Shown here in pieces: positions 21,240 to 31,619 of a DNA stretch of 64,000 nt. A model generated the notes under the pieces. That model was not told where the DNA came from, made no database searches, and worked only from the letters and a program-made list of their open reading frames with translations. Position 1 is the stretch's first letter. Each line of letters begins with the position of its first letter. The stretch comes from Paramacrobiotus metropolitanus (taxonomy: Eukaryota > Tardigrada > Eutardigrada > Parachela > Macrobiotidae): assembly GCF_019649055.1 (NCBI RefSeq), contig NW_026570255.1, forward strand, positions 1 to 64,000, given 5' to 3'. Position numbers and translations under genes: made by a program.

Positions 21240-22480
21240 TTCGATGTCGGTTCGATGGCTTTTTTTGTCCATTGTGATCGGATAACTGTGACGCACTAGC
21301 TAACTTTGCTCACACACACGTTATAATGAGATCGTTTAAATCTCTAAGGTCACTTTTCGGCTGACCGAGTTCGATCAAGTTCGGTTTTAAAGGTCATTTT
21401 TTTTTAACAAAGAGGTCGAGAGGTTTGCCTCAAACTGAGCTCGTTCACCTGCTGATATCAATGAAACTGCTAAAAAGATCGTTTCGAGTTCGTATCTAGT
21501 TAAGATAGATGATCGCAGCTTAGTAGTAAAGGTCACTATTTGATCTGATCTGCGGTCAAAGGTCACTGATGATCTCGATCTGATCAAGCTCCGAGATGGT
21601 CACTTTTGGGTCAACTCGTTTCACTTAAATTCAGCTTTGTCTAATTGAGATTAGATCGTTTACAATAAGAAAAGTTCGATTTGACTACAGGCAAGATCGT
21701 TACGAGATCGTTTTGTTCGATTTTACCAGTAAAATTTCGACCAGTCAGAACTCGCTTAACTGATCAATCTCGTGTACCTGCTGAAATTTTCTGATTGGCC
21801 TGACGTCACAGATCAACGACCAGACTTGCGCGCCGTGTGCAAAAGCTACGCCTACGTCTAGCTCAGCTCAGTACCGACCAATGAAAATTGCGCTTTTTAC
21901 GCCTCAACCAATCCGATAATTATTAACGTATTTTACTTGTCTACCGTTCCGATCCCTCAAAAAGATGATCCAGATGATCTGGTTTCTTCTCCAACTCCGA
22001 TCCCGCGCAGCCGTATTCCGCACGGTTTTGGCGCCTTCCTGTCCGACATGTTCCGCCTTCTGCTGGGCTTGTCAAGCCTACCAGCAGGTCGCTCTACGGC
22101 CAATTTGGTGGAGCGCGTTAAACTGACTCTTGGCACCTCCTTCGGTGCTGCCAACTCGTGGCTTCTCGGCGCTGGTGCACAACAGCCTTGACCTCAACAA
22201 GGGGTGCCCGCTGCCTAGGAGTGGAAACAGCACAAGTTCTCTGACAGGAGAAACTTACACCGCAGCCGTCTCTGATTGGATGTGCACGACGGGTTCTCCT
22301 ACAGGAGACGCTCTAGTCAGTGCAAGCGCTGATGCTTGCAATCCGATCGATGAGTGCGCCTTGTTCAGATAAGGTAACCAGTGCCTTACTGGTAGAATAG
22401 GATCAATAAGATCCAGATCAATGTGGCCGCTCGCCAACAGATAAACAAATTCACTCAGAAACCGTCTGTTCACGGCACTG
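21240..22480 (-). other. LTR element 5' leader, no ORF
   Basis: Between the 5' LTR and the first long ORF. It is rich in repeated AAGGTCAC and GATCGTTT-type motifs (21.30-21.77 kb), and it has a CAGGAGAAAC/CAGGAGACGC pair near 22245-22305. No protein-coding signal is seen. Confidence 0.45.
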
Positions 22481-22486
22481 CTACCA
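22478..22486 (-). other. candidate tRNA primer binding site
   Basis: On the minus strand TGGTAGCAG begins two bases after the inner end of the 5' LTR. The nine bases match the start of the usual complement to the 3' end of animal initiator tRNA-Met (known family feature). The match then breaks down, so this is tentative. Confidence 0.4.
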
Positions 22487-22487
22487 T

Positions 22488-22768
22488 ATTACAGTGGACT
22501 GGATATGAGTCCAGGACAGAGATCCAGACTGACAGGACCCTGTGTAGTGTAAAACGTAACGCCTACGGGAATAAATGCGCAACGCACGACATCCAGTTAA
22601 CGTTGTACACTTTATTAGCGTTTTTGATCGGGAATCATAACACACACTAACGTTCACACCTCTCAGAGAGCCAAATTCCATCTGCTCTCAGCAATGCCAA
22701 ATCACTGCAAATAGTGAACACAATGAACGGCTGTAGCCGTCAACCAATCAGAAGCGAGACACGCCACA
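22488..22768 (-). repeat. candidate 5' LTR
   Basis: A 281-bp partner of the repeat at 4491-4769, same orientation. Its outer edge (22768) abuts a 46-bp tandem repeat array. A CCAATC box and the word AACGGCTGTAGCCGT are close to its outer end and could be promoter parts. Confidence 0.75.
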
Positions 22769-22784
22769 ATACATTGAAATCGCT

Positions 22785-22980
22785 TGAAAGACTTTATCGC
22801 TGTACGTGAGCCGCTTCTCTCCTCACAGTTTCAACAACTTTATCGCTGTACGTGAGCCGCTTTTCTCCTCACAGTTTCAACAACTTTATCGCTGTACGTG
22901 AGCCGCTTCTCTCCTCACAGTTTCACAGTTTCACAGTTTTTTCTCTCCTCACAGTTTCTCTCCTCACAGTTTCAGTTGAT
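22785..22980. repeat. 46-bp tandem repeat, three units, decaying into short units
   Basis: The unit starts AACTTTATCGCTGTACGTGA and ends CCTCACAGTTTCAAC. Three near-identical copies are followed by shorter CTCCTCACAGTTT and CACAGTTT remnants. It directly adjoins the 5' LTR of the large element. Sequence from 22980 to 23260 shows nothing recognisable. Confidence 0.8.
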
Positions 22981-23266
22981 GAATAATCAGCGGACAGAAC
23001 TACTAATGAAACAGATAAAAAAGCATGGCCAATTTGAGCACTTCCGCTTCCAAACACAATATAGTACCGCGCAGTCTCATACTGCACTTTACTGCCAAAC
23101 GACAGCTTGAGATAGATGGTTTATTTGTGAATATTGCTATTGGAAATCATCGCGTTACCGCGGCATAATGTGTTTTATTTCACCTGACGTACGGTCTAAA
23201 TTTGTAATAATAGAAAGCATCAACATTTTTTACAACATCAGAATTTCATTGAACTTTTCTGCTCCT

Positions 23267-25160
23267 TCAACTTTTCTGCCCCTTCCCATAACCGACGCCG
23301 CGTTGCCGCGCTGAATCTCCAGTGACAATCTTTGGCGTAAAAAGTTCATGAGAACGGACTTCCCCCGTGTGTTGCTCGAGTCGTTTGCCCAGTGCTTTGA
23401 TCATGGCGATAGCGGATGGCCCCCAAGGGCCCATTGTTTCGAAAGCTATCGGTGCAAAGATGTATCTGCCACTTAGGTACAAATAAAGCCGGGAATTCTT
23501 TTCTTCCGCTTCCAACGCCGCTGCACCTGCGTTAGCTGCCGTAAACTTGACGTGGGAAGGCGCAACCGTGTCGACACAAGTGACGTCCCATGCCAAGCAC
23601 ATCCCTCTCTGCCAGGCGAAGTTTGTGCAGCCATCACGACGTCGTTCGGACGTATGCGATGTGCCACGCGGCTCCAGTTGTGCCGGAATCCTAGCTGACA
23701 CAAGGGATCGGCATAAGATGCTGTTCAGCCCGCCGTGTCGTGGATGTCTACCAGCAGAGAATGTGCAAGACAGACCATGGTGCCCGTATTTACCGACATG
23801 TTTTTGGCACTTCATACAATCATGATGCTCACATATCGCAACTCCCAATCTCAGACCTACGGATATTTTAAGAGTATCGTCGTCCAGAAGGTTGCCAATG
23901 TGAGCAGAGGGTAACGCATTTAACCAAATTCCGGTCTCTGGCCTTGACTGTGCAAGAAGTCGGGCTTTATTAACTTCATCGTCACGGTAAACTTCCAACA
24001 GCGTAGACAAAGAAATGTTACATAGCGGCATATCCAAAGTCTTTTGTTGCTTTCGGAAATTTGGTTCCGGCAGACCAGGTAGTCAGGCGTTCTTTTTCCA
24101 CAAAACAAGAGCTTCAGGGAATTCAACAGCAGCATGACCGGGCAGCAATGAGGCTAACAATTTGAATACGGAGTGAATCGAAGCCAGAAAGGCTGGGAGT
24201 GCTAATTCCTCCGCCCGACGTATTCCGATACCGCCCCTGCTGACAGGAAGGCTAGCCTGTCGCCAGCACGGGTAATCGTCGTGACTTGTTCTGACATTAC
24301 AAAAGGTTTGGAAACAGGAGCGCATCATCTCATCCATTTCATACAGTTTATCTGGATCTCCACGCGTTGCAGCATCTCAGCATGTAAATGACTTTCGGCG
24401 CGCCGAGGCAGTGTTTCAGGAGATACAACGCAATATGCTGTGGTAGCAGCTGAAGCCGTTCAGATACTCCAGTTAGTGTGGCAGCTTTCTCAGTGAGCGA
24501 TGAGCCAATCGCGTCGTCCAGCACAGGGGCTCCAAGTAGTGTTAGAGTAGAGCTCGACAAGATACGGAGCTGTGGGTGTCGAGCAACAAAATCAGCAATT
24601 ATTGCTTGTTGAACGCTAAGCGGCCCTCCAGTGACAAATAACTCGCACTCAGCGATATTAACGTCCAGTCCAAGCGAGCCTGCGTCTTCGGCAATTCGGG
24701 TAAATTTTCCAGCACGCTTGCTGGAGATCCGCCTAAAGTTCCGTCATCTAGAAACCAAGCGTTGAGCTCCGTGGTTAAGGTAACGACCAAAACCTGCAGA
24801 ACAAGACAGAAAAGCAAGGGACCCAAAGGATCTCCTGTTGTACGCCCCATTCAGATGACCAAATGTACTGCTCCAAAAATAACGACGAATGGTATCCGTA
24901 CGCAGACTGTAGAAAAGCATCGTACTCCGGGAAGTGTTTGTGCACGGCATTAAGCACGGCTGCTCTGGACACGGTATTAAAAGCATTATGCATACCTCTG
25001 CATACCATTTTATCTGATTGATCATCTGCAATTTGATATGGCGAAAAATAAATCGAAAAAAATGGAATGGAATGGAATGCAGAAATCGTGTACGATAAGT
25101 TAGCGCAGAACGTTTTTCTAAGGTCGCAAGACGCCCATCCCCATCGGAGTGGTCCCTTTG
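23267..25160 (-). pseudogene. reverse transcriptase element relic (minus strand)
   Basis: Successive frames on the minus strand give an RT palm and a conserved downstream domain. Motifs in order: NAFNTVSRAAVLNAVHKHFP (about 24.98 kb), GDPLGPLLFC (24.83), WFLDDGTLGG (24.75, the active-site DD kept), LLGAPVLDD, GGIGIRRAEELALPAFLASI (24.23), then GLRLGVAICEHHDC, HHGLSCTFSAGRHPRH and GMCLAWDVT. This is the layout of a widespread family of invertebrate RT-containing mobile proteins. The usual Asp before the NAFN motif is missing, and there are frame changes near 24.85, 24.58, 24.34 and 24.05 kb. The last 256-residue frame is intact. I cannot assign it to a named clade. No LTR was seen. Confidence 0.75.
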
Positions 25161-25559
25161 CACTTCTGGGATAATGAAGGTGGCCTCGTCGGACGAAAAG
25201 ATCGGGGTAGGAAGTCAGAATTTTTTTATTTTTTGATAGCTGGGGGATATTCTTGTTGTTGTTTTTAAGACAAAGGCTATAAAACACAAGACGATAAAGT
25301 TCATTTAGGCATTTGCACATAGAAAGTGCGAAGCCAAAATGTCACAAAAAAGGAATAATACCCGCAGTGCCGTTTCACAAACATACACGCCTTAGCCTAT
25401 TTATAGAAAATGTGGCGATTGCGAAAATTACCAGAAAGCCCCCAAAGAACATACAATAATGAATAAGCTAGTGAATCCTAAGTTCCCAACGACTCACGGT
25501 AGGCGACGGTTTAACAGCTCGAAAAATCATTACAAATTTCGGTAAGTTCTATTTGAAAA

Positions 25560-27651
25560 TCCGGTGTTTTGTGATTCTGTGCGGGATCGTCAGTAGGTTC
25601 AGCACACCGCCAACTGGAAGAGGAATTGAAGCGTCAGCCACGAACAGCTTCTCAATCTGGATCTTCTTCACACCCTCCACACACCACTGCCTCCCGCAGT
25701 AATGCAGCAAGCGACGCGGATCGGCCGACTGCAGCGCACACAACACCTGCTAAAGCCAGCATGTCATCCGTGCTGTCGGTTGAATTACGGTTGTGTTAAA
25801 GTCATCTGTCTCACCTTGCAAAGAACCTGCAGAAGTTCTCGTCGCTCCGGCTCCGCAGTAGCTCCCGCCAAAAACGTGGACAAAAGGTACAGCTGCTCAC
25901 CGGTGGGTGAGCAGTCAATCAGCCCCGCCACAAGCGCCCTCCACACCGCAGGGGCGACATCGCCTGCGCACGGAATACTCTGCGTAACTATTATGCTAGA
26001 TCAATAATGGATCCAGATACAGTGACCTAAACGGGGTATATCCTGTGGAATGAGCAATGCTGAAAGTATTGCGAACAGCGAAATAACACGCGAGATCCGC
26101 TCAGCTACTTTCTTACTTTATGACTGAAATCAACACTGAACAACACTGAGCGAAGAGCCCGATTCAGCGGCTCTCGCATGCGCACTAGGCGCCGTCCACT
26201 AGACATAAACAATGAACGGCTATAGCCGGTCTGCCAATCAGAGCGAGACACAACACAGACACGTAATCCGGTGGCGTAGACTGGCGAGGGTGAACGCCAG
26301 TGATCCCATCGCTCACATAACGTTAAGCGGAACAGGAAGCCTCAGATCGCTGTCTCGCTGCATGGACCAAATCATGTGCTCTAACGTGACGGTGTAGTCT
26401 GTCAGCTGGATACGTCCACAAGGGAGATTGCAGCTGGCGCTCATGAAACCGGCCAGATTGATGCTGAAGTTGCGAGACGAATCACGCGGCTGATGCAACA
26501 CACACACGGACGGTTCGCCGTCGGATGTAGCGGGTGGCGACCATCAGACTGAATTCTAATCGATGCAAATGAACCGCTTTAAATCGGATGCCGGAATTGT
26601 GCTGTGAAATAAAGTGGTCTATGTCCAACGTTTTAAGGACGTGGCTGCCTTCGATGCAGCGTCCGCCATCACTGAGGACACACGCTGCGTTGACGCGGAA
26701 GAGCGTTTAAAGACGGGAGCAAGGTGACAATACATCAGCCACGGTTCTTTGGTACTACGGTTCGCGCTGTCCAGAGATTGGCTGCTAAGGAAGGCGATTC
26801 CGTAATAGCGTTCCACACCGCGCAGTTTCGTCTGCGTTAAAGTGTCCAAATACGAGAAGACTTCCAGATACAGTACATCTACACTGACAACGCAGCGACC
26901 TCGTCCAATGTCGAAGTTTTGCTCTTCGGTGAGATGACCGGCGGCGAATCTCACTTCCGGGAAATGTAGGGCCCTAACTTGCTGTGGAAATTGTACAGCG
27001 CTTCCTGCAAAACAGCGCCATGAGTAGCCAAGACGGTGTACAGTTCCAAAATTCAAGAACGTGAAAAAATCCTTACGAGCTCTTTGACGGGGCTGGATCG
27101 GCGCTGAATGTAGACGACACAACCGTTCACCACAACCACGCTGGCCGCTTGCGCAGGCGAATGGAGGGCCCGGGCGCTACCGCCTCCGGGAAAGTGTTAT
27201 CCGGCAACGGCAGACAGCGCCTAATAAAGGTCTATTGTCGCATGCGTTCGGGCAGGAGCTCGTTGACGGGCTGTCCTAAGCGAATCCGCGTCAAAGGAAC
27301 GACATCCATATGCTCCCTTGCTTGTCCCCAACGGACGACCGCCTCCTTGTACCTTGTGCTGCGTGGTAGGCTAGAAATCTCGCCGGGGAACCATGTCCAC
27401 TGGAATGACGCACTCGCCCGCATCAGGACCTCCATCGGTGGAGCTGGCGAAAGCGGCGACGCGCCGCGGCAAGTTTCTGTGCGGCAGCGGTTGCTCTCAC
27501 TCAGAACGGCGCAGTCAAAAGGGATGAGTTCACGGCGACGGTACGGACAGAGAAGGTCGGCAAAAAGCCCAAATTCGCCCACGTCCACGACGTACCGGTA
27601 ACGGAGAATGTCGTCATGGTCCAGTACGTCCACTCTGTTCCCGTTGGCCAT
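25560..27651 (-). pseudogene. F-box family pseudogene B (full-length, degenerate)
   Basis: All family parts occur in order on the minus strand, in changing frames. The N-terminal domain starts at an ATG at 27651 (NRVDVLDHDDILRYRYVVDV, LCPYRRRELIPF, FQWTWFPGEISS). A degraded linker and F-box follow (LYLEVFSYLDTLTQTKLRGV, about 26.83 kb). The C-terminal domain (INLAGFMSASCNLPCG, about 26.45 kb) comes next, then a last exon (MLCALQSADPRRLLHYCGRQ) at 25746-25560. The N-terminal frame stays open for about 140 codons, so part of it decayed recently. Stops and shifts after that rule out a full product. Confidence 0.75.
26205..26256. repeat. short relic similar to LTR end
   Basis: AATGAACGGCTATAGCCG followed by CCAATCAGAGCGAGACAC resembles the last 50 bp of the LTRs at 4.7 and 22.7 kb, with about five changes. 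It lies between the pieces of pseudogene B and is probably a solo-LTR remnant or a captured promoter piece. Confidence 0.45.
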
Positions 27652-27654
27652 GCT

Positions 27655-27950
27655 TAGGAATTTGGCGCTGTCGAGCAGAGAAAATGCCAGTGTCGTTTGG
27701 AATACCATTTGCAACGGACGAAGCGCTCAAGAACGATGCAGACAGCGAGAACCGGCGAATCCAGGATCAGGTTCCAGGTGGCGCAGACGGCACGCAGCCG
27801 CGTCTGCGTCACCTTGCCGAAATGGAAAAAGACTTCCCGCCACAATTCCTTCGGCAACGCACGATAGTCTTCCTTTCCAACCGCCTCTGTTGCGCGTCTG
27901 CGCACATAGTTAGATCGCCTCACATCTCTTAGTACGAGTATGTCCTGAAA
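27655..27950 (-). pseudogene. isolated F-box exon fragment K
   Basis: The minus-strand frame reads YRALPKELWREVFFHFGKVT then QTRLRAVCATWNLILDSPVL, a good F-box of this family. It breaks within 30 codons and is followed directly by the N-terminal domain of pseudogene B. The order is inverted relative to a normal gene, so this is the tail of a different, truncated copy. Its F-box most resembles that of the intact gene at 51.3-53.9 kb. Confidence 0.7.
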
Positions 27951-27959
27951 ATTACACAA

Positions 27960-29000
27960 TAACGCACGATTTCAAGTACGGATTGGTCTAGTTTTGTAGG
28001 AGCATCGTATTGTATTGCAAACTGTTACAGTGCCGCCGGTACAGTACAGTAAAGTAAGCCAAGGCCACGGCACCGAGTCTAGTACGCAATATTGTAACAG
28101 CTGGTTTGACTGCTTTTCTAGCGGGTAGGCTAATCCATCCATCTGTCGGCTGTAAGTGTGGAAAGGCTGGCAAGGTCAGAAGCGATGCCGACCGGAAGCT
28201 GACTACCGTTCAAAGGGTGACAGTGATGGGAGATGCACGATCACCCCAAAGTAATTAAGCAACACAGCACAAGGTCATCGCAGGTTTTTATTAGCAAGAA
28301 CCGATAGCAAGAATCAGCGAGAAAAGCAAGCTGAGGAGCAAGAACGCATAACCTAAGACAAGATGCGCGGAAAGCGCGTAACAAGATCGGAGCTGCAGCA
28401 AATCTAGTTTCTAGATGTTGACAGTCAGATGCGGTCGGTAAAATTTAGAAAAATAAAGAATCTGATCTTCATAACACAACAACCAATAAACAGTAGAGAA
28501 GGGCAAGTAACACTTTTGCTGGCGGTACATCTAATTTCCATCGCTACAATATCTATAATTCAAAGTATATCTGCAGCTCATTGTCCAGTAAAGCTGTGAA
28601 CAATCTGCATCCGTTCATCCGTCAGTACTCACAGTCTGTGACTTTTCTACGAATAGTAATCTCGTACGAGTAGCTTGGGCCTGGAAACTCTGCTTCGTTT
28701 TTGGCTAGATTCTTGTACCTGTACTGGTTATGGTCTTCCTTTACTGATTATCAGTTGCCGCAGATGCTGGTTCGTCGTGGCTGGTCTTCAGCTGCCCCAG
28801 TACCGCCTCATATAGCTGATTATGTTGCGCATTTGAATAATTTCAGTCAAATTCGGATCTCAATAAGTACCGTAATCATCGGTGCAGTTTTGAAATGAAT
28901 AATAATTATAATGCTGTCACATTGTAGGACTTTCGCACTGCACTGCACTCCGTAGCCCGCTGTGCTCTTCTTCAGCAGCTGAACCTCCTTCTCCATTCGT
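27960..29000. other. intergenic, nothing recognised
   Basis: Contains short open frames on both strands without family similarity. No RNA gene or long repeat is seen. Confidence 0.5.
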
Positions 29001-29010
29001 ATTCTTCTAA

Positions 29011-30410
29011 TTGGACCGCAATAACACCGTCGACGTTCTGGGCAGCGATCAGCAGATGCGTCATGCGTTCGTAGTGGAAGCGGCAGAAGGTGGTCTCTTC
29101 GTCTATTTGCGCTGTCCCCACCGGCGACGCGAATACGCGCCATTCGGCAGCATCTTCTTTAAGCGCAGACTGGATGACAACGATCTCTGCCGTTTTCGTG
29201 CTCAGCGGCGGTCCGACGTTCCGGTGGAGATTTTGGTGCCGGAGACGGCATCGAATCCGTGGATATGGCAAAACGGTGATATGAGGCTCATCCCGCGACA
29301 AATAGACGACGGGACCGTTGTTCATTGGCAGAATCCGGACACGGGACTGCCCTGCACCAACTTCGTCTCCGTTGAGCGCGTTCGTCTGCGTTTGGATGTG
29401 TCAACCCGGCTACAACAGATAACGCACTGTAACGTGCTGAAGGAAAAAGATTCGTCCCTATGGCGACGTCGGACACCTGATATTGACCGTTTTCTCCGCG
29501 CGTGTGTCCGATCAGGCGACTTTATCAAGAGCAGCGTGTGGCTGGACTAACCATTTCGCTCGCTGTCTGCTGAAATGTCTAAAACGCTTATTAGGCGAGT
29601 AAACGGCAGCGAGCCTCGGCACCGGTCAATATTTGCGGTGGACCTCGTGGACGACGAGCTGAGATACGGTTACCGGGTACACTGTGCTGAAACATCAACT
29701 GCCCAAAGAGGTTTTGTCGTTCGAGCAAGTAACTGGTGTTCTTCAGCTGGACACTTAAAAACAGAAATTTTCGTAACCAAATATTATTTGCACAGAAACC
29801 CTCCATGAGGACTGCATGCACAAGGACTTGCTCAGGATGGTGCAGTATTTCCATGACGACAAGTCGGAGCAGGCCCAGACCCTGGACGGCGTCACGCAGA
29901 TGGTGTTGCCGGTAGAATTGTGGCAAGAGGTCTTATCCCACTTGAATACCGTGAATCAGACGAAGCTGTGGGCCGTATGCGCAACGTGGAACCGCATCAT
30001 GGATACGCCAGCACTGCGTTTTAGGATGCAGCGATGCCCGGCATTTTCACCATCTGTCCAGTATCTATCAATGCTTACGCCCCAGCAAGCACCGTCTTAA
30101 CATAAGCCTCGACAAAGCTCTGTGATGGTTCACGAATTACGCGGGATTGTGAGCGACTTGATCTAGTATGTGGCTGCGCGCCAAACCGACTGCGCACCGT
30201 GCATCTGCACCGCGTCCTGGTTCACTCGACGATTGGCTGCGGACACGATGAACCTGACGCTGCCGAATGCGCCCTGCGCCCGTTCGCATCGAATTCGAAG
30301 GATGGCATTGGTTGTCTGCGGGGTTTCATTGCCATATGCCGCCTGTTCCCATGCGATGTGGTAGACCTAACAAATGGCGTCATTCATTTGGTCAGCTCTT
30401 TACTGTAGTG
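29011..30410 (+). pseudogene. F-box family pseudogene D (lost start, one nonsense codon, 3' shifts)
   Basis: The N-terminal domain is intact for 180 codons (NTVDVLGSDQQMRHAFVVEA, DVPVEILVPETASNPWIW). The position of the conserved ATG is TTG at 29011, with a stop directly upstream. A TAA at about 29548 then interrupts the frame just before FRSLSAEMSKTLIRRVNG, which otherwise continues in phase. After an intron the F-box exon is well kept (MVLPVELWQEVLSHLNTVNQ, about 29.9 kb), but the C-terminal domain changes frame after about 30.07 kb (CRLFPCDVVDLTNGVIHLV at 30.34). No last exon was found in place. Confidence 0.8.
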
Positions 30411-30929
30411 GCTCGCACATCTTGCACCACAGAGTTGGTGTACGGGAAAACCGTGCATCCAGTATACACACTCTGACTAAGTTATTTCAACAGGTGGCAG
30501 AACCGGGTGGGTGTGGGCACTTCCGCGTCTATACGAAACGCGAAGAATACAGCCGGTCGCCGTCCGGTGCTGCGAGATAAAACTGTTAGGTCACGAACTC
30601 GAGCTGATCGAACAATGCGGAGTTTGAAACAGCAATAGGGCAATGCCGAGTATCACTACACCTAGGTATACCTGAAGATAACTGGTTTATCAAAAGGCCC
30701 AAAAATGAAATACGTCAACTATGCCTTCCGAGACATGCACCAGTGTGCAAACTATTTAAAAAAAATGCGGATGGCGACTGCAAAAATTCTCATAGAGCCG
30801 CGACAAAGGCAACTCACAATGAACCAGCGAATCTTAACGAGTCAACGCCGTCTCGACAGCTTGACGAATCACGCAAGATTTCGGTAAGTCCTGCCATAGA
30901 TTCTAGCATTTTATGATCTTCCGCGGAAT

Positions 30930-31605
30930 TACCAGCGCACCCAGCACACCGCTACCTGGAGGAGGAACCGCAGCGTCAGCCGCGACAGTTTCTCATTGAA
31001 AGCTCTTCACTCCATCCAAACACCACTGCTTCCCGCGGAAGTGCAGCGATGACGCGGACCGGCCGACTGCAGCGCGCACAACACCTGCGAAAGCCAACAC
31101 ATCAACCTTGCTTTTCGTTGATCACCGTTTCGGAATGTCGATCTGTCTCACCTTGCAAAAGACCTGCAGAATGTCTCGTCGTTCCGGCTCCGCTGGAGCT
31201 GCAGTCAGAAACGCGGATAGAAAGTACAGTTGCGCCCCGGTGGGTGCGGGTAGCCCTGCCTCCAGCGCTTTCCAAACCGCATTGCCGATATCGCTTACAC
31301 CCGGGATGCGCTGTGCACCTGAAACTTAATTTGCTCTCTCGCTGCATGGACGAAATCATGTACTCCAACGTGAAGGTGCAATTCGACAACTGGAAACTTT
31401 CAGACGGGAGGTTGCTGCAGGCGCTGATGAAACCATCAAGATTTATGCTGAAGCTTCGGGATGGATCACGCGGCCGATGCAGCACACGCGCGGACGGTTC
31501 GCCGTCGGGATGCTACCGTGTTGTAGCGGGTGGCGATCATCAGACTGAACTCCAATCGATCCATATGAGTCGTTCTCAGACGGATTCTGAAATTGTGCTG
31601 TGAAA
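30930..31605 (-). pseudogene. F-box family pseudogene C (C-terminal part)
   Basis: Minus-strand remnant: SINLDGFISACSNLPSESFQ (about 31.44 kb) and then, after a frame change, KALEAGLPAPTGAQLYFLSA (about 31.25 kb). A last-exon piece, LCALQSAGPR, is at about 31.08 kb. N-terminal domain and F-box are absent. Same subfamily as pseudogenes A and B, with which it shares the 3' flank at about 30.70-30.89 kb. Confidence 0.65.
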
Positions 31606-31619
31606 TAAAGTGGACCATA

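Larger units (their letters stand above)
4491..22768 (-). mobile_element. 18.3-kb Ty3/gypsy-like LTR retrotransposon, degenerate
   Basis: Bounded by direct repeats at 4491-4769 and 22488-22768. Read on the minus strand, the 5' LTR is at 22.77 kb and the 3' LTR at 4.49 kb. Order inside: leader, coiled-coil ORF (20.7-19.6 kb), gag with CCHC knuckle (19.2-17.7), unrecognised ORFs (17.6-15.0), pol pieces in Ty3/gypsy order RT, RNase H, integrase (14.7-12.3), then about 6.5 kb of unrecognised ORFs (12.3-5.7). Continuous homology to gag-pol repeatedly changes frame, and several pol blocks are missing, so this copy cannot be autonomous. Some single-base frameshifts could be assembly errors; the block deletions cannot easily be. 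At over 18 kb it is about three times the usual Ty3/gypsy length, so nesting of a second element is possible. No envelope-like protein with a signal or membrane segment was recognised. Confidence 0.8.

Noticed and set aside
4491-22768. Large element as a Polinton/Maverick or integrated DNA virus
   Set aside because: It has direct not inverted ends, gag, RT-RNase H and gypsy integrase pieces, and no family B polymerase or packaging ATPase motifs.
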